In this document: positions 1-8,696 of the stretch, in pieces
Numbering within the stretch: position 1 is the stretch's first letter
Layout of the letters: each line of letters begins with the position of its first letter
NCBI GenBank assembly: GCA_024278035.1
Contig: JAJRUA010000206.1
Coordinates: forward strand, 1 to 17,695
Length of the DNA: 17,695 nucleotides
From: Planctomycetota bacterium
GTDB taxonomy: Bacteria > Planctomycetota > Planctomycetia > Pirellulales > Lacipirellulaceae
Direction: 5' to 3'
The notes under the pieces: model-generated
What the model saw: only the letters and a program-made list of their open reading frames with translations
What the model was told of the DNA's origin: nothing
The model's database searches: none
Position numbers and translations under genes: made by a program

Positions 1-1
1 C

Positions 2-1048
2 CTCTTAGATAACGACGACTCTCCGGCACACACGATTGTCCTAGCCATCGATGGCCTCCGGGCCGCCGCTTTGGGGGCCTACGGCGCGACGACTTATGCA
101 ACACCGACCTTCGACCAGTTTACGGCGGAGGGCGAACTCACCGAGTGGTGCTATGCCGACACGACCGAGTTGGCCGACCTCTATGCGACCTTCGAGCAGA
201 AGACAGGGACTCTCTTTGTCACCGATGACGAACCAATAGAGAAACTTCCGTTCGCCCGGCAGTTTGATCATCGGTTGCTTTTGCCGGTGCCTGCGGCAGA
301 GCGACTCGCCAAATCGGTAGGGGAAGCGACCCAAGCCTCCGTCTGGGGTGGTTTTGCCGAGGCATTAATCGAGCACGCTCAAGGCCTAGACGCGGGCGAG
401 CATCTCTTCGCATGGTTCCACACACGCGGTCTCTACGGCCCGTGGGATGCTCCTGCCGAGTCGTACTTGTCACTGCTGGGTGAAGACGACCCTGTGCCAG
501 AGAGCAGTGCCAAAGTGCCTGATGCTTTCTTCGATGACAACGGTTCTGCCGAAGCGTGCGATGCCCGATTTTCTGCCGCTTGCCGCTATGCGGGGCAAGT
601 GATGACACTTGATGCTTGCCTTGCCGGTTGGCTCGATGTGATCGAACCTCACTTTGAGGGCAAGGCCTTGCGCGTTGTGCTATTAGGTTTGCGAGGGTTC
701 CCGCTGGGCGAACATGGCAAAGTGGGAGGGGTCGATTCGCGGCCCTTCAGCGAACAACAGCAGGTCCCCTTTTTAGTTAGAACGGGCGACCCTGATCGCC
801 GTTTCGTAAGGCATCCAAGAGCAACGACGCTATCGGCGGCACTGGCGGGCGATTCCGGCCGGCCGGCTGTCCTTACTTCCGAAACGGCCCAAGCAGTGGT
901 TAGCGCCGATTGGTTGCTACGCCGCCCTCTCAATGCGAAGCTGCCAACCGAACTGTACGTTAAGCCCGACGATCGTTGGGAGCAGAACGACATCGCTTCA
1001 CTCAAAGAAGATGTCGTAGCGGAGATGGAAGCTCCGTTTGAAGAATGA
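2..1048 (+). CDS. Degenerate sulfatase/alkaline-phosphatase-superfamily protein, 5' end outside window
   Basis: The frame is open from base 2, so the gene starts upstream of the window; 348 codons plus the stop are visible. The fold is recognisable from the N-terminal segment IVLAIDGLRAAALGAYG (about 35-85), followed by TPTFDQFTAEG, which matches the sulfatase pattern of an Asp-bearing first strand and then TP-x-LD-x-L. Further on, LDACLAGWLDVIEPHF and GLRGFPLGEHG (686-718) match the lD-lG-l and SDHGE-x-LGEHG blocks. The C/S-x-P/A-S-R nucleophile motif is absent, and the metal-binding Asp-His of SDHG reads Leu-Arg (689-694). The first-strand Asp is kept. I infer a catalytically dead or repurposed member. 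It may work with an intact paralogue encoded upstream, which cannot be seen. It converges with the hydrolase gene on the other strand. Confidence 0.75.
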   Translation, partial: LLDNDDSPAHTIVLAIDGLRAAALGAYGATTYATPTFDQFTAEGELTEWCYADTTELADLYATFEQKTGTLFVTDDEPIEKLPFARQFDHRLLLPVPAAERLAKSVGEATQASVWGGFAEALIEHAQGLDAGEHLFAWFHTRGLYGPWDAPAESYLSLLGEDDPVPESSAKVPDAFFDDNGSAEACDARFSAACRYAGQVMTLDACLAGWLDVIEPHFEGKALRVVLLGLRGFPLGEHGKVGGVDSRPFSEQQQVPFLVRTGDPDRRFVRHPRATTLSAALAGDSGRPAVLTSETAQAVVSADWLLRRPLNAKLPTELYVKPDDRWEQNDIASLKEDVVAEMEAPFEE

Positions 1049-1075
1049 AGGCGAGCGGCGGGGCGCCAGCCCCCC

Positions 1076-1104
1076 AAAAAGGGTTCCGTTCTCATCGGGG
1101 AACC
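1076..1104 (-). terminator. Probable intrinsic terminator of the lipase-like gene
   Basis: Read on the minus strand, a perfect 6-bp stem GGTTCC/GGAACC (arms 1099-1104 and 1082-1087, 11-base loop) is followed one base later by five T residues (1080-1076). It lies about 50 bases past the stop of the minus-strand hydrolase. A GGGGC/GCCCC hairpin at 1060-1073 sits just after the plus-strand stop but has no T tract. Confidence 0.45.
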
Positions 1105-1152
1105 GTATCTCAAAAACACCCTGCTTTAGGAAACCTAGCACTCGCCTACGGT

Positions 1153-3138
1153 CTATTCCGTGACACCGCTGACTAATCGGATCGACGGCGCGGGCAAATT
1201 GGCGGAGGGGTTCTGGGAGAGGCCTTTCGGCTCAAGTTCCTGGAGTTGTAATTGCAACACGCGTCGAACTTCGGCGATGCTTTGCGGATGGCGATGCAGC
1301 GTAACATGGTCCTGCGGAACGACAATCTGCGAAGCGAGCCCCGGCAGATCGTCAAGCCGAGCACTTTCGAGTGAAACGACGCCATCGCCCCGGTTCGAGA
1401 GCCAGCCACTCCATCCCTCGCGTGGCAGATCGCCAACGACGTTGTGATAAGTAATCCAAGGAGCGGATGGCGAAGTGAGCAGCCTTGCAAGAATTGGGGA
1501 AGAAGGTGAAATCGAGTCGATGCTTGTCATCACCCGCGACGCAATCTGTGGACGAAAAAAATTCGGATTGCGGCGGAAAAGTTGTTGTCGTCGTGCCATC
1601 GTTTGCATCGGCAGCGAAATCAGCTTGCCGCCAATCCATTTCGTTATACCATTAGCAAACCGGCTGCCACGATGGGGGGTGCCGATTGTTACGACCCGGC
1701 TGATCGAGGGGTTGGGCTGAAAGAAAAAGAGGTCCGATAGATACTGCTTGACTTCGGGCTCCGCGTCCAACTCAGAGAAGGGCCGATCGGAGACGATGCG
1801 CCAATAATCTTGGTCGCTTTCGACCGCCTGGAGACGTGAGACGAGCCCCCCCATGCTGTGGCCAACAAGCACCATTTGGTCGAGCGCTCGTTCCTTGCGT
1901 TCGGGGTCGAACGTCTTGCGTACTTCCTGTAAGTCGTTGCGAAAGTCGGCAGCGCTAACCCAGAAGGGGCTGCCCGTTGGGTAGAGATAGAACCAAAACT
2001 GATAACGATTGCGAATCAGCGGATCGCTCCGAAGATCGTTGAACATCTCCATCCACGTGGCCGGGCTCGACCACAGGCCGTGGACCATCACCACCGGAAT
2101 CCGATTCGGGTCAAACGGTTCCAGCAAATAGAGCCCCTGCAACTGCTTGACGTTTGCCGGGTTCAGCAGCCCAATCGTCGAAACCGATTGTTCGCTCAAC
2201 TCGGGCTGATCCAGATAAAAAGCGAGCGGCGTTGTGAGGTCGCTTTCGAGCGCCATCGAGCGACCCGCAATCTTCACCTCGCCATGCTCCATCGGGTCGT
2301 GCAATTCAAGCACTAACCTTGTCTGACCAGGAACGGTTCCTTCACTCGGCAGGGCGATCGCCGTCTGTTCCACGCGAACGAAGGCCGTAAGCGGATAACA
2401 AAGTTTTTTCGGATAGTGTTTGTCTTTGGGGTGGTTGCGATCCTGGTGGAGACGAATTCCGATCAGCGGCACGCCAACCCCGCTGGTATAGTAATGGTTC
2501 CGAAGGCCAAGCACCTGATAGTCATTCGCAAACTCAAACTGATGGAAATCTTCCTGGGTCCACCGTTGGCTGTGGAACTCGATGGCAATCGAACAAGCGT
2601 TGCGTGAAGAGGGAAGTTGCACCCGAGTGCCAGGGTGTACCAAATCTCGGCTACGCAGAAGCCGGAGTAGCGATTCGAGCGATTGGTTGTACCGCTGAGT
2701 CGTGCCGGGGGCACGACGTTGGGGGGAACCCGCGAGGGCACGGTAGCCATGAATCAACGATTCGGCATAGTAGCCAACCGCTTGGTTGGCGTCTTTCTTA
2801 GCAAGACGGTCTGCTTCGCTTGCTGTGAGCTCACTTAAAGCGAACTCAAATTGTTCCGAGTGTTGCGAAGCAGGATCGTTTTGGAGCAGCGCTAAAAGCT
2901 GCTGGCGATCGCCGATTGTGGTTGGATCGAGGCCCGTGGCTGAGGCAACTTCCACAGTAACCGGCGAGAAGGGGTCGGGCTCTTCCCCCAACCATGAAAG
3001 GGCCGTCGTAAAAGTGGCCGCATCGGGCCGGCGCTGTATCCATTTTTCCTGTGTCGCACAGCCGACTGCCAAGAGCATTGCTACAGCAACGGTTCCGAGC
3101 AAGGCCGAGCGAAATGGAAAAGGGTGCAACACGCGCAT
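1153..3138 (-). CDS. Exported lipoprotein alpha/beta hydrolase (lipase/esterase-like)
   Basis: The 661-residue protein begins with a lipoprotein signal peptide whose lipobox is LLAVGC, with the lipidated Cys at 27. I chose the ATG at 3138 because it places this signal at the N terminus; a TTG at 3204 would add 22 residues in front of it. The C-terminal half is an alpha/beta hydrolase. It has an oxyanion strand VVMVHGLWSSPATW, nucleophile elbow GHSMGG (Ser428), then NRGDGVV (Asp585) and VPQDHVTLH (His611), a complete Ser-Asp-His triad in the order seen in PGAP1-like lipases. The 300-residue N-terminal region is not recognised. The substrate is probably a lipid or ester at the envelope, but this is inference. 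It lies 123 bases downstream of csrA on the same strand, so the two may share a transcript. Confidence 0.82.
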   Translation of the reverse strand: MRVLHPFPFRSALLGTVAVAMLLAVGCATQEKWIQRRPDAATFTTALSWLGEEPDPFSPVTVEVASATGLDPTTIGDRQQLLALLQNDPASQHSEQFEFALSELTASEADRLAKKDANQAVGYYAESLIHGYRALAGSPQRRAPGTTQRYNQSLESLLRLLRSRDLVHPGTRVQLPSSRNACSIAIEFHSQRWTQEDFHQFEFANDYQVLGLRNHYYTSGVGVPLIGIRLHQDRNHPKDKHYPKKLCYPLTAFVRVEQTAIALPSEGTVPGQTRLVLELHDPMEHGEVKIAGRSMALESDLTTPLAFYLDQPELSEQSVSTIGLLNPANVKQLQGLYLLEPFDPNRIPVVMVHGLWSSPATWMEMFNDLRSDPLIRNRYQFWFYLYPTGSPFWVSAADFRNDLQEVRKTFDPERKERALDQMVLVGHSMGGLVSRLQAVESDQDYWRIVSDRPFSELDAEPEVKQYLSDLFFFQPNPSISRVVTIGTPHRGSRFANGITKWIGGKLISLPMQTMARRQQLFRRNPNFFRPQIASRVMTSIDSISPSSPILARLLTSPSAPWITYHNVVGDLPREGWSGWLSNRGDGVVSLESARLDDLPGLASQIVVPQDHVTLHRHPQSIAEVRRVLQLQLQELEPKGLSQNPSANLPAPSIRLVSGVTE

Positions 3139-3261
3139 CACCGGCTGACCTACAAGAACGCAGGCGTTCCGCCAGCCTCTGGCAGGAAAAAAACGACCAC
3201 GCAAGCTGCAAAAGCTACGTGGAGAGGCCCTTGTACGTCAATGCCGCCCCGCCGTTTTGAC

Positions 3262-3546
3262 TTAGGAGCTAGCACCGGCCGGTGATGCTATCGCGGCGGC
3301 AATCACCTGCTCAATGGTACAGAGAGAAGGCGTCTCTTTATCAAGAGCGATAGCCGCCACCTCTTTCATTGGTGATTCTTCCTGGAAGGCATCGGCTGCT
3401 TCCTGTAGCTCGCCGCGGAGGATGCGGACCTCGCGTGGAGCATGAAGGGCGATTGTCACTCGATTACCAGCAATGCGGCGGACCTCAATCGAGATATCGT
3501 TGCCGATATGGATTCGTTCACCCGCTTTTCGACTTAAAACAAGCAT
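3262..3546 (-). CDS. csrA: Carbon storage regulator CsrA with C-terminal extension
   Basis: CsrA is a dimeric RNA-binding protein that binds GGA motifs in mRNA leaders to repress or stabilise translation. Residues 1-55 match the family well: MLVLSRKAGERIHIGNDI at the start, GNRVTIALHAPREV in the middle, and Arg44 in RILRGEL, the RNA-contacting residue, with Leu4 and Arg6 also kept. At 94 residues it is about 30 longer than typical enterobacterial CsrA. The extra tail (from about residue 58) is unrelated to the core and partly helical-looking, ending Ala/Ser-rich. The ATG at 3546 has a good ribosome-binding site, AGGAGAG (3558-3552), five bases upstream. That site contains ACAGGA, similar to the core of a CsrA target, so autoregulation is possible. 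No flagellar or fliW neighbour is present. Confidence 0.93.
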   Translation of the reverse strand: MLVLSRKAGERIHIGNDISIEVRRIAGNRVTIALHAPREVRILRGELQEAADAFQEESPMKEVAAIALDKETPSLCTIEQVIAAAIASPAGASS

Positions 3547-3857
3547 TTTGACTCTCCTGTCCCGCCCCAGCGACTCCGTCGCAGGGTTAGAAATAAGTAA
3601 TAATGAATAGTGTGTCTCACGTTTCTGGTAGAACTCTCAAGCAAACGCTGTGCCATTAGGTCATGCTTCTTGGGTTTTTAGCTACCCGCAATCGCGTTTT
3701 TCGTGTTTTTGCTATTAAAAACAGTTTTAGCTGAGCTATGTGGTTTGCCGACAAAGGAGGATTTCCCCGAAATCGGGAAGGGGGTAAATGCCGATAAATA
3801 ACCCGATAGTGTCTCCCTCTGAGACCGAATTCTCAAAGTGAGACAGCCGCCACCGAA
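3547..3857. other. 311-base divergent regulatory region between csrA and the M24 peptidase
   Basis: This AT-rich region must hold the promoters for both directions, but I could not fix convincing -35/-10 pairs. On the plus strand it contains a perfect ribosome-binding sequence AAAGGAGG (3753-3760) with no start codon at normal spacing. A small hairpin CCCG-AAAT-CGGG follows (3766-3777). Then a GGAAGGGGG stretch precedes a 17-codon reading frame (3788-3841, MPINNPIVSPSETEFSK). The frame ends 16 bases before the peptidase ATG and could be a leader peptide. Confidence 0.4.
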
Positions 3858-4988
3858 ATGCCCTCCCCTAGTGAGACTCTAGTAGTGACGGATTCACTCG
3901 ACAAAACGGCGATCCAAGCACGCCAAAAGCGATTGCTTGAGGAACTAACGAAGCGCCGCTGTGGGCTCGCCGTTTTGACTCGGCCTGAGTCGATCCAGTG
4001 GCTCACCGGGGCCCGTGTCGCGCCGCATTTCACGCCCACAGCCTCAATCGATGCCGAAGGGAAGGTGACCCTCGTCTTGCCAAGCCGACAGGTTGAAACG
4101 CCCGCGGTTGCGGACAAAATCGTCCCTTATGAAGAGAAACGCCTCTCCACGATGCGCGATGCTAGCGAACAAATGACGGCCAGCCTGGGGGGGCTGTTCG
4201 ATGCGATGACTGCCGCTCCGGATCGAGCAGCGTGTGAGTTCTCCGTAGCACCGCGCCAATTGACCCTCTCGCTTTCAGGCGACTGGTACGACTTCGACTC
4301 GGTCATGTTCCGGCTCCGCCGCCGAAAGGACGCGGATGAACTGGCCCTTATGCAACGCGCCAACGAAGCCAACCGGGCGATGTACGAACGGGCGCGTGAG
4401 ATCATCACGCCGGGGCTCAACGAGCTTGATTTGTATTCTGAATTGCAGGCGGTTGCCGTCCGAACGCTTGGCGAGCCACTTACTTACTTTGGCCAAGACT
4501 TCCGCGCAAACGCTCGCGGAGGGGCACCGCGCAACCGAGAGGCCAAGGCGGGAGAACTTTGGATTCTCGATCTGGGCGGTGGCTATCGAGGCTATTACTC
4601 CGACAACGCGCGAACGATCGCCGTGGAGGGCGTTAGCGAGAAACAACAAGAGGCTTGGCAACGGCTCTCGGAGGTGTTTCCTGAAATTGAAGAGGCCATT
4701 TGTGCAGGCGTTCGTTGTCAGGATGTTTTTCATTCGATCGAAGAACAACTGGCCACAGCCGCCCCATGGGTTTTCAACCATCACCTGGGGCATGGAGTCG
4801 GTCTCGCCCCGCATGAGGCTCCCCGACTCAATCCCAACTGGGACGACGTTTTTGCCGTGGGCGATTTCTTCACCGTCGAGCCGGGGCTCTACCACGAAGA
4901 GCTTCAGCACGGAATCCGGCTCGAACAAAACTATGTGGTAACCAAAACGGGTGTCGAGCTACTGACCGATTGGCCCCTGGAACTGTGA
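3858..4988 (+). CDS. M24-family metallopeptidase (Xaa-Pro dipeptidase/aminopeptidase type)
   Basis: This 376-residue enzyme has an N-terminal creatinase-like domain (about 18-150) and a C-terminal pita-bread peptidase domain. All five dinuclear metal ligands of the family are visible: Asp238 in ILDLGGG, Asp249 in YYSDNARTI, His312 in HLGHGVGLAPHEAP, Glu341 in FTVEPGLY and Glu356 in IRLEQNYVV. Members cleave the bond before proline in peptides or dipeptides and act in cytoplasmic peptide turnover. The length suits the PepQ/PepP-like group, but the exact specificity cannot be told from sequence. The ATG at 3858 is the first usual start after an in-frame stop at 3807. It has no clear ribosome-binding site of its own, so coupling to the short upstream frame is conceivable. 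It appears to be transcribed alone. Confidence 0.9.
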   Translation: MPSPSETLVVTDSLDKTAIQARQKRLLEELTKRRCGLAVLTRPESIQWLTGARVAPHFTPTASIDAEGKVTLVLPSRQVETPAVADKIVPYEEKRLSTMRDASEQMTASLGGLFDAMTAAPDRAACEFSVAPRQLTLSLSGDWYDFDSVMFRLRRRKDADELALMQRANEANRAMYERAREIITPGLNELDLYSELQAVAVRTLGEPLTYFGQDFRANARGGAPRNREAKAGELWILDLGGGYRGYYSDNARTIAVEGVSEKQQEAWQRLSEVFPEIEEAICAGVRCQDVFHSIEEQLATAAPWVFNHHLGHGVGLAPHEAPRLNPNWDDVFAVGDFFTVEPGLYHEELQHGIRLEQNYVVTKTGVELLTDWPLEL

Positions 4989-5372
4989 GCTACGACAACC
5001 GCTGGCAAAAGTCGCGGACTTGACGCGAGAATGCGGGCCTTCCGGCGGTCGGCCTGACGCTTTTCTTGCGCAGGTGTCACTAAAATAGGTTCATCGGTAG
5101 GCTTGCGCCCACCGCTCGCCAGGCAGTGTTAGTTTAGGCGATTTTCCCGGGCCAAAATCCTCCCTATATTTCGTGTTCCATTAGCGGTTCCCTTTTTTGG
5201 TGGGGCTGTGAACGGTTACGTTTTCCTGGACTTTTGCTTGCAGCCAGGGGCGTTCTTACCAAACTTTCCGCTCTTCCCGACCTATCCATTGGCTCCTCAG
5301 TTTTGTATCTTTTCCCATAGCAGTGGAACTGCTTTTCGGAATGGATAAACGAAATCGAAGAGGTAACGCACG
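4989..5372. other. 384-base intergenic region upstream of the SNF2 helicase
   Basis: No convincing gene is seen on either strand. It contains a 5-bp hairpin TCGCG/CGCGA (5012-5028) just after the peptidase stop, without a T tract. A dyad GATTTT-8 bases-AAAATC (5140-5159) lies just before a TATATT box (5165-5170) that could be a -10 element, though no good -35 is present. An AGAGG ribosome-binding site precedes the helicase ATG. The leader would be about 190 bases if transcription starts near the TATATT box. Confidence 0.3.
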
Positions 5373-8300
5373 ATGGGATTGCTGCAATCGGTCGAACCGT
5401 TTTTTTCTCCCGCGGTACGGGGGCGTGGCGACAATTATTTTGAGTCGGGGGCAGTCGGATTCGTTGATCGGCAAGAGGGGATGGCCACGTTTGAGGTGGA
5501 TGGGTCGAGCGGGCATTTTTACGAAGTTGTTTTTTATTGGGACGAGCGTCTCAGCGCCAAGCAAGCTCTCGATTCGATCGAGTTTGAGTGTGCTTGCCCC
5601 CATTTTGACGATGGTCATTGCTGCAAGCACCTTTGGGCCGCCGCGAGGCTGCTGGAAGAGCTAGAGGTGTTGGGCCCCCGGTCCGTGACCTCCTCTTCTA
5701 AGTCCCCTGCGGGACCCGCTTCTTCGCTTCCCGATTGGCAGAAACAACTGGGACGCCATCAACGCCTTCTAGCAGAACCGGCGGATGTCTCATCCATCGA
5801 CAGCAAGAACGGACTCTGCCGAGTCTTTTATTTACTGGAGGTCATCGCTGGTAACGGTTCGCCGACCATCAGCCTCTTTCAGCAACAAAAGAAAAAGAAC
5901 GGCGAGTGGGGCGTCACCAAGCCACTTCGAGTGAGCCACGGAACCTATCAAAGCCTCAACGCCCCCGAAGACCATGCCGCGCTAGGCCTGTTGCTGGGAA
6001 GTCATGTTGAGAGTTCTCCTCTGGATTACCTTAACCTCTACGACACGTATTCCAAGGGTTTTGTTACGACCAACCCCACGAAGATTCAACTCTCCGAGCC
6101 ACTCTACTCGACCGTCCTTCCTGCGCTTTGTGAAACGGGACGATTCGTTTGGCTATTGTCCTCAGATGAGGACATGGCCGAAGCACGCCCTCTCGCTTGG
6201 GATAGTGGCAAGCCTTGGCAATTCCGCCTCCATACCAAGCCCTTCGACCGGAAGCGAAAGTGGCGAGTTCATGGAGAGCTTCTACAAGGGAAAACGGTTC
6301 GTCCCCTAAGCGATGCCGTTCATTGCTTTTCTTCTGGTCTTGTGTTGTGGGAGGACCAGCTTGCACGCTTAGAGAAACCTCGCGACTTTCGTTGGTTGGA
6401 AACTTTGCGTGAGAATAAAGAGTTGATCGTTCCGACCAAGGAACGCGAAGCTTTTCTGAGCGAATTATGGCGATCGGGAGAACCACCCGAAATTATCGGG
6501 GAGGCATCTCTCCGGTTGCCAGGAGAAACGGGCGTGCCGACAGGCAGGTTGATCATCCACCCTCCCGAAGTTGAAGATAAGTTTCGTTATCGGCAGGTTC
6601 CCCGATTCCTTTACGCTACCGTTGGTTACCGCTATGAGGGCTACGAAGCGTCGCCCGGGGGGCACCAGGATACTTGGCTCTCAAACGAAGAAGATCGAAT
6701 CATTCGGCGCAACTTCGAGGCGGAAGAGAAACTATTGAATCGACTGGGGGATTTGAAACTCGAACCCAAAGCGGTCTCCCGCTATGGCGACACGCCGCCA
6801 GGGCACTTGCAGCTTTTGCCCCGAAAGCTCAACGACGTTGTTGAAACGCTCGTCGATGAAGGTTGGGTGGTCGAAGCCGAAGGGGCCCGTGTGCGTAAAG
6901 GGGGGGCCATGTCGGTCAGCATTCGCTCCGGCATTGACTGGTTCGACCTCGAAGGGCAAATCGATTTTGACGGCGTGGAGGCTTCGCTCCCCGATTTACT
7001 GGCAGCCCTGCGTGGGGGAGAGCGTTACGTCAAGCTCGGCGACGGCAGCCGAGGGTTGCTACCAGAAGCGTGGCTGAGTCAGTACGCTCCGCTGGCCGAG
7101 CTGGCGTCGGAACAAGAGGGAGACGCGCTTCGGTTCCAGCCGAGCCAGGCACTGTTGCTCGACTCGATGCTGGCCATCCGTGACGCCGATAACAACTTGC
7201 AAGTCGATCGGCAATTTTCCGCGTTGCGGAAACGGTTACGATCTTTCCAGGGGGTTGAGCCGATGCCTGCGCCGCGAGAGTTCAAAGGCGAGCTTCGGGA
7301 CTACCAGAAGGAAGGTCTCGGATGGTTACGTTTTTTGGAGAAGTTTAGCTTTGGCGGTTGCTTGGCTGACGACATGGGCCTGGGGAAAACGATCCAGGTG
7401 CTTGCGCTTTTGGCCAATCGTTGGCGTCGCCAGCCGAAAGACGCCGAGCGTCGCCCTTCGTTGATCGTTGTCCCCAAGAGCCTGATCTACAACTGGCAAT
7501 TGGAGGCAGAACGGTTTGCACCGCGACTGGCGGTCGCCAATTATACGGGCACCGATCGCCACGAGCGTATCGAAGATTTTACGGACCATGATCTGGTGCT
7601 CACAACTTACGGAACACTTCGCAAAGACATCGAGCGACTCAGCGAACAATCTTGGGACTACACGATCCTGGACGAAGCCCAGGCGATCAAGAACCCTGCT
7701 TCGCAATCGGCCAAAGCGAGCCGGTTGCTTATGGCTCGCCATCGTTTGGCGCTTTCGGGCACGCCGGTTGAGAACCATTTGGGTGAATTGTGGTCGATCT
7801 TCGAGTTCCTCAATCCGGGGATGTTAGGCAAAAGCAAGTCGCTTCGGCGGCTCACAAAAGGTGGCTCCCCGGATGAAGGTAAAGAGAAAGTTGCCGAGCG
7901 GCTTACGTCACTCCGTAAAGGACTAGCCCCCTTCCTGCTTCGGAGAACAAAACAAGAGGTTTTGCCCCAGCTTCCGAAGAAAACTGAACAGCCCCTTTAT
8001 TGCGATTTGCCTCCAGCACAACGTAAGCAATACAATCAACTTCGCGACCATTATCGCAAATCGCTCAACCAAAAAATCGCCAAATCGGGGATGGATAAAT
8101 CAAAAATCCATGTGCTCGAAGCGTTGTTACGCTTACGCCAAGCCGCTTGTCATCCCGGGTTGATCGATGAAAAACACCAGAACAAACCGTCGGCTAAACT
8201 CGATTTGCTAGTCGATCAACTTACCGAAATTGTGGGGGAAGGCCACAAAGCATTAGTCTTCTCGCAGTTCACAACGATGCTCGGAATCGTGAAAAGTCGG

Positions 8301-8696
8301 CTTGATAAAGCAGGTCTTGTTTACGAGTACCTTGATGGCAAAACGAGCAATCGGCAAAAGCGAGTCGAGCGGTTTCAGACGGACGAGGATTGTCCCCTCT
8401 TCTTGATTAGTCTCAAAGCAGGTGGCACAGGACTCAACCTCACGGCTGCCGATTACGTTTTCATTCTCGACCCATGGTGGAACCCGGCGGTCGAGGCCCA
8501 AGCGATCGATCGGACCCACCGTCTGGGCCAATCTCGGCCCGTTTTTGCCTACCGTTTGATCGCTCGCGACACAGTCGAGGAGAAAATCATCGAGCTGCAA
8601 GACAAGAAACGTGATTTGGCCGATGCCATTATCTCTTCGGACAGCTCGCTGCTAAAGAGTCTCACCGCCGACGACCTGCAGGCACTACTCTCATGA
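5373..8696 (+). CDS. SWIM zinc-finger SNF2-family helicase/ATPase
   Basis: The 1107-residue protein begins with a SWIM-type zinc finger: Cys73, Cys75, Cys84 and His86 form the CxC...CxH pattern. A 500-residue unrecognised region follows. The SNF2 motor starts near residue 640 (LRDYQKEGLGWL). It has Walker A DDMGLGKT (Lys672), Walker B DEAQ (767-770), motif III LSGTPVENHLGELW (794 onward), motif IV KALVFSQF (from about 959), motif V SLKAGGTGLNL (about 1013) and motif VI DRTHRLGQ (1046 onward). It is an intact ATP-driven double-stranded DNA translocase by family. Bacterial SWIM-SNF2 proteins are thought to remodel nucleoprotein complexes or act in transcription or repair, and no specific role can be assigned here. 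It stands alone, with 384 bases before and 228 bases after it, and no restriction or defence gene beside it. Confidence 0.93.
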   Translation: MGLLQSVEPFFSPAVRGRGDNYFESGAVGFVDRQEGMATFEVDGSSGHFYEVVFYWDERLSAKQALDSIEFECACPHFDDGHCCKHLWAAARLLEELEVLGPRSVTSSSKSPAGPASSLPDWQKQLGRHQRLLAEPADVSSIDSKNGLCRVFYLLEVIAGNGSPTISLFQQQKKKNGEWGVTKPLRVSHGTYQSLNAPEDHAALGLLLGSHVESSPLDYLNLYDTYSKGFVTTNPTKIQLSEPLYSTVLPALCETGRFVWLLSSDEDMAEARPLAWDSGKPWQFRLHTKPFDRKRKWRVHGELLQGKTVRPLSDAVHCFSSGLVLWEDQLARLEKPRDFRWLETLRENKELIVPTKEREAFLSELWRSGEPPEIIGEASLRLPGETGVPTGRLIIHPPEVEDKFRYRQVPRFLYATVGYRYEGYEASPGGHQDTWLSNEEDRIIRRNFEAEEKLLNRLGDLKLEPKAVSRYGDTPPGHLQLLPRKLNDVVETLVDEGWVVEAEGARVRKGGAMSVSIRSGIDWFDLEGQIDFDGVEASLPDLLAALRGGERYVKLGDGSRGLLPEAWLSQYAPLAELASEQEGDALRFQPSQALLLDSMLAIRDADNNLQVDRQFSALRKRLRSFQGVEPMPAPREFKGELRDYQKEGLGWLRFLEKFSFGGCLADDMGLGKTIQVLALLANRWRRQPKDAERRPSLIVVPKSLIYNWQLEAERFAPRLAVANYTGTDRHERIEDFTDHDLVLTTYGTLRKDIERLSEQSWDYTILDEAQAIKNPASQSAKASRLLMARHRLALSGTPVENHLGELWSIFEFLNPGMLGKSKSLRRLTKGGSPDEGKEKVAERLTSLRKGLAPFLLRRTKQEVLPQLPKKTEQPLYCDLPPAQRKQYNQLRDHYRKSLNQKIAKSGMDKSKIHVLEALLRLRQAACHPGLIDEKHQNKPSAKLDLLVDQLTEIVGEGHKALVFSQFTTMLGIVKSRLDKAGLVYEYLDGKTSNRQKRVERFQTDEDCPLFLISLKAGGTGLNLTAADYVFILDPWWNPAVEAQAIDRTHRLGQSRPVFAYRLIARDTVEEKIIELQDKKRDLADAIISSDSSLLKSLTADDLQALLS

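Noticed and set aside
1060..1073. GGGGC/GCCCC hairpin as the terminator of the sulfatase-like gene
   Set aside because: The stem is only 5 bp and has no T tract on the plus strand.
649..1119. 156-codon minus-strand frame opposite the sulfatase-like gene
   Set aside because: It lies opposite a gene with clear family similarity, its product is low in recognisable motifs, and no ribosome-binding site is evident.
4275..4928. 217-codon minus-strand frame opposite the M24 peptidase
   Set aside because: It overlaps the catalytic domain of a gene with all five metal ligands; it is a by-product of codon bias.
5373..8696. SNF2 helicase as part of a phage-defence island such as DISARM
   Set aside because: No methyltransferase, nuclease, DUF1998 or phospholipase-D-type gene lies beside it; neighbours are a peptidase and a PEP-CTERM protein.
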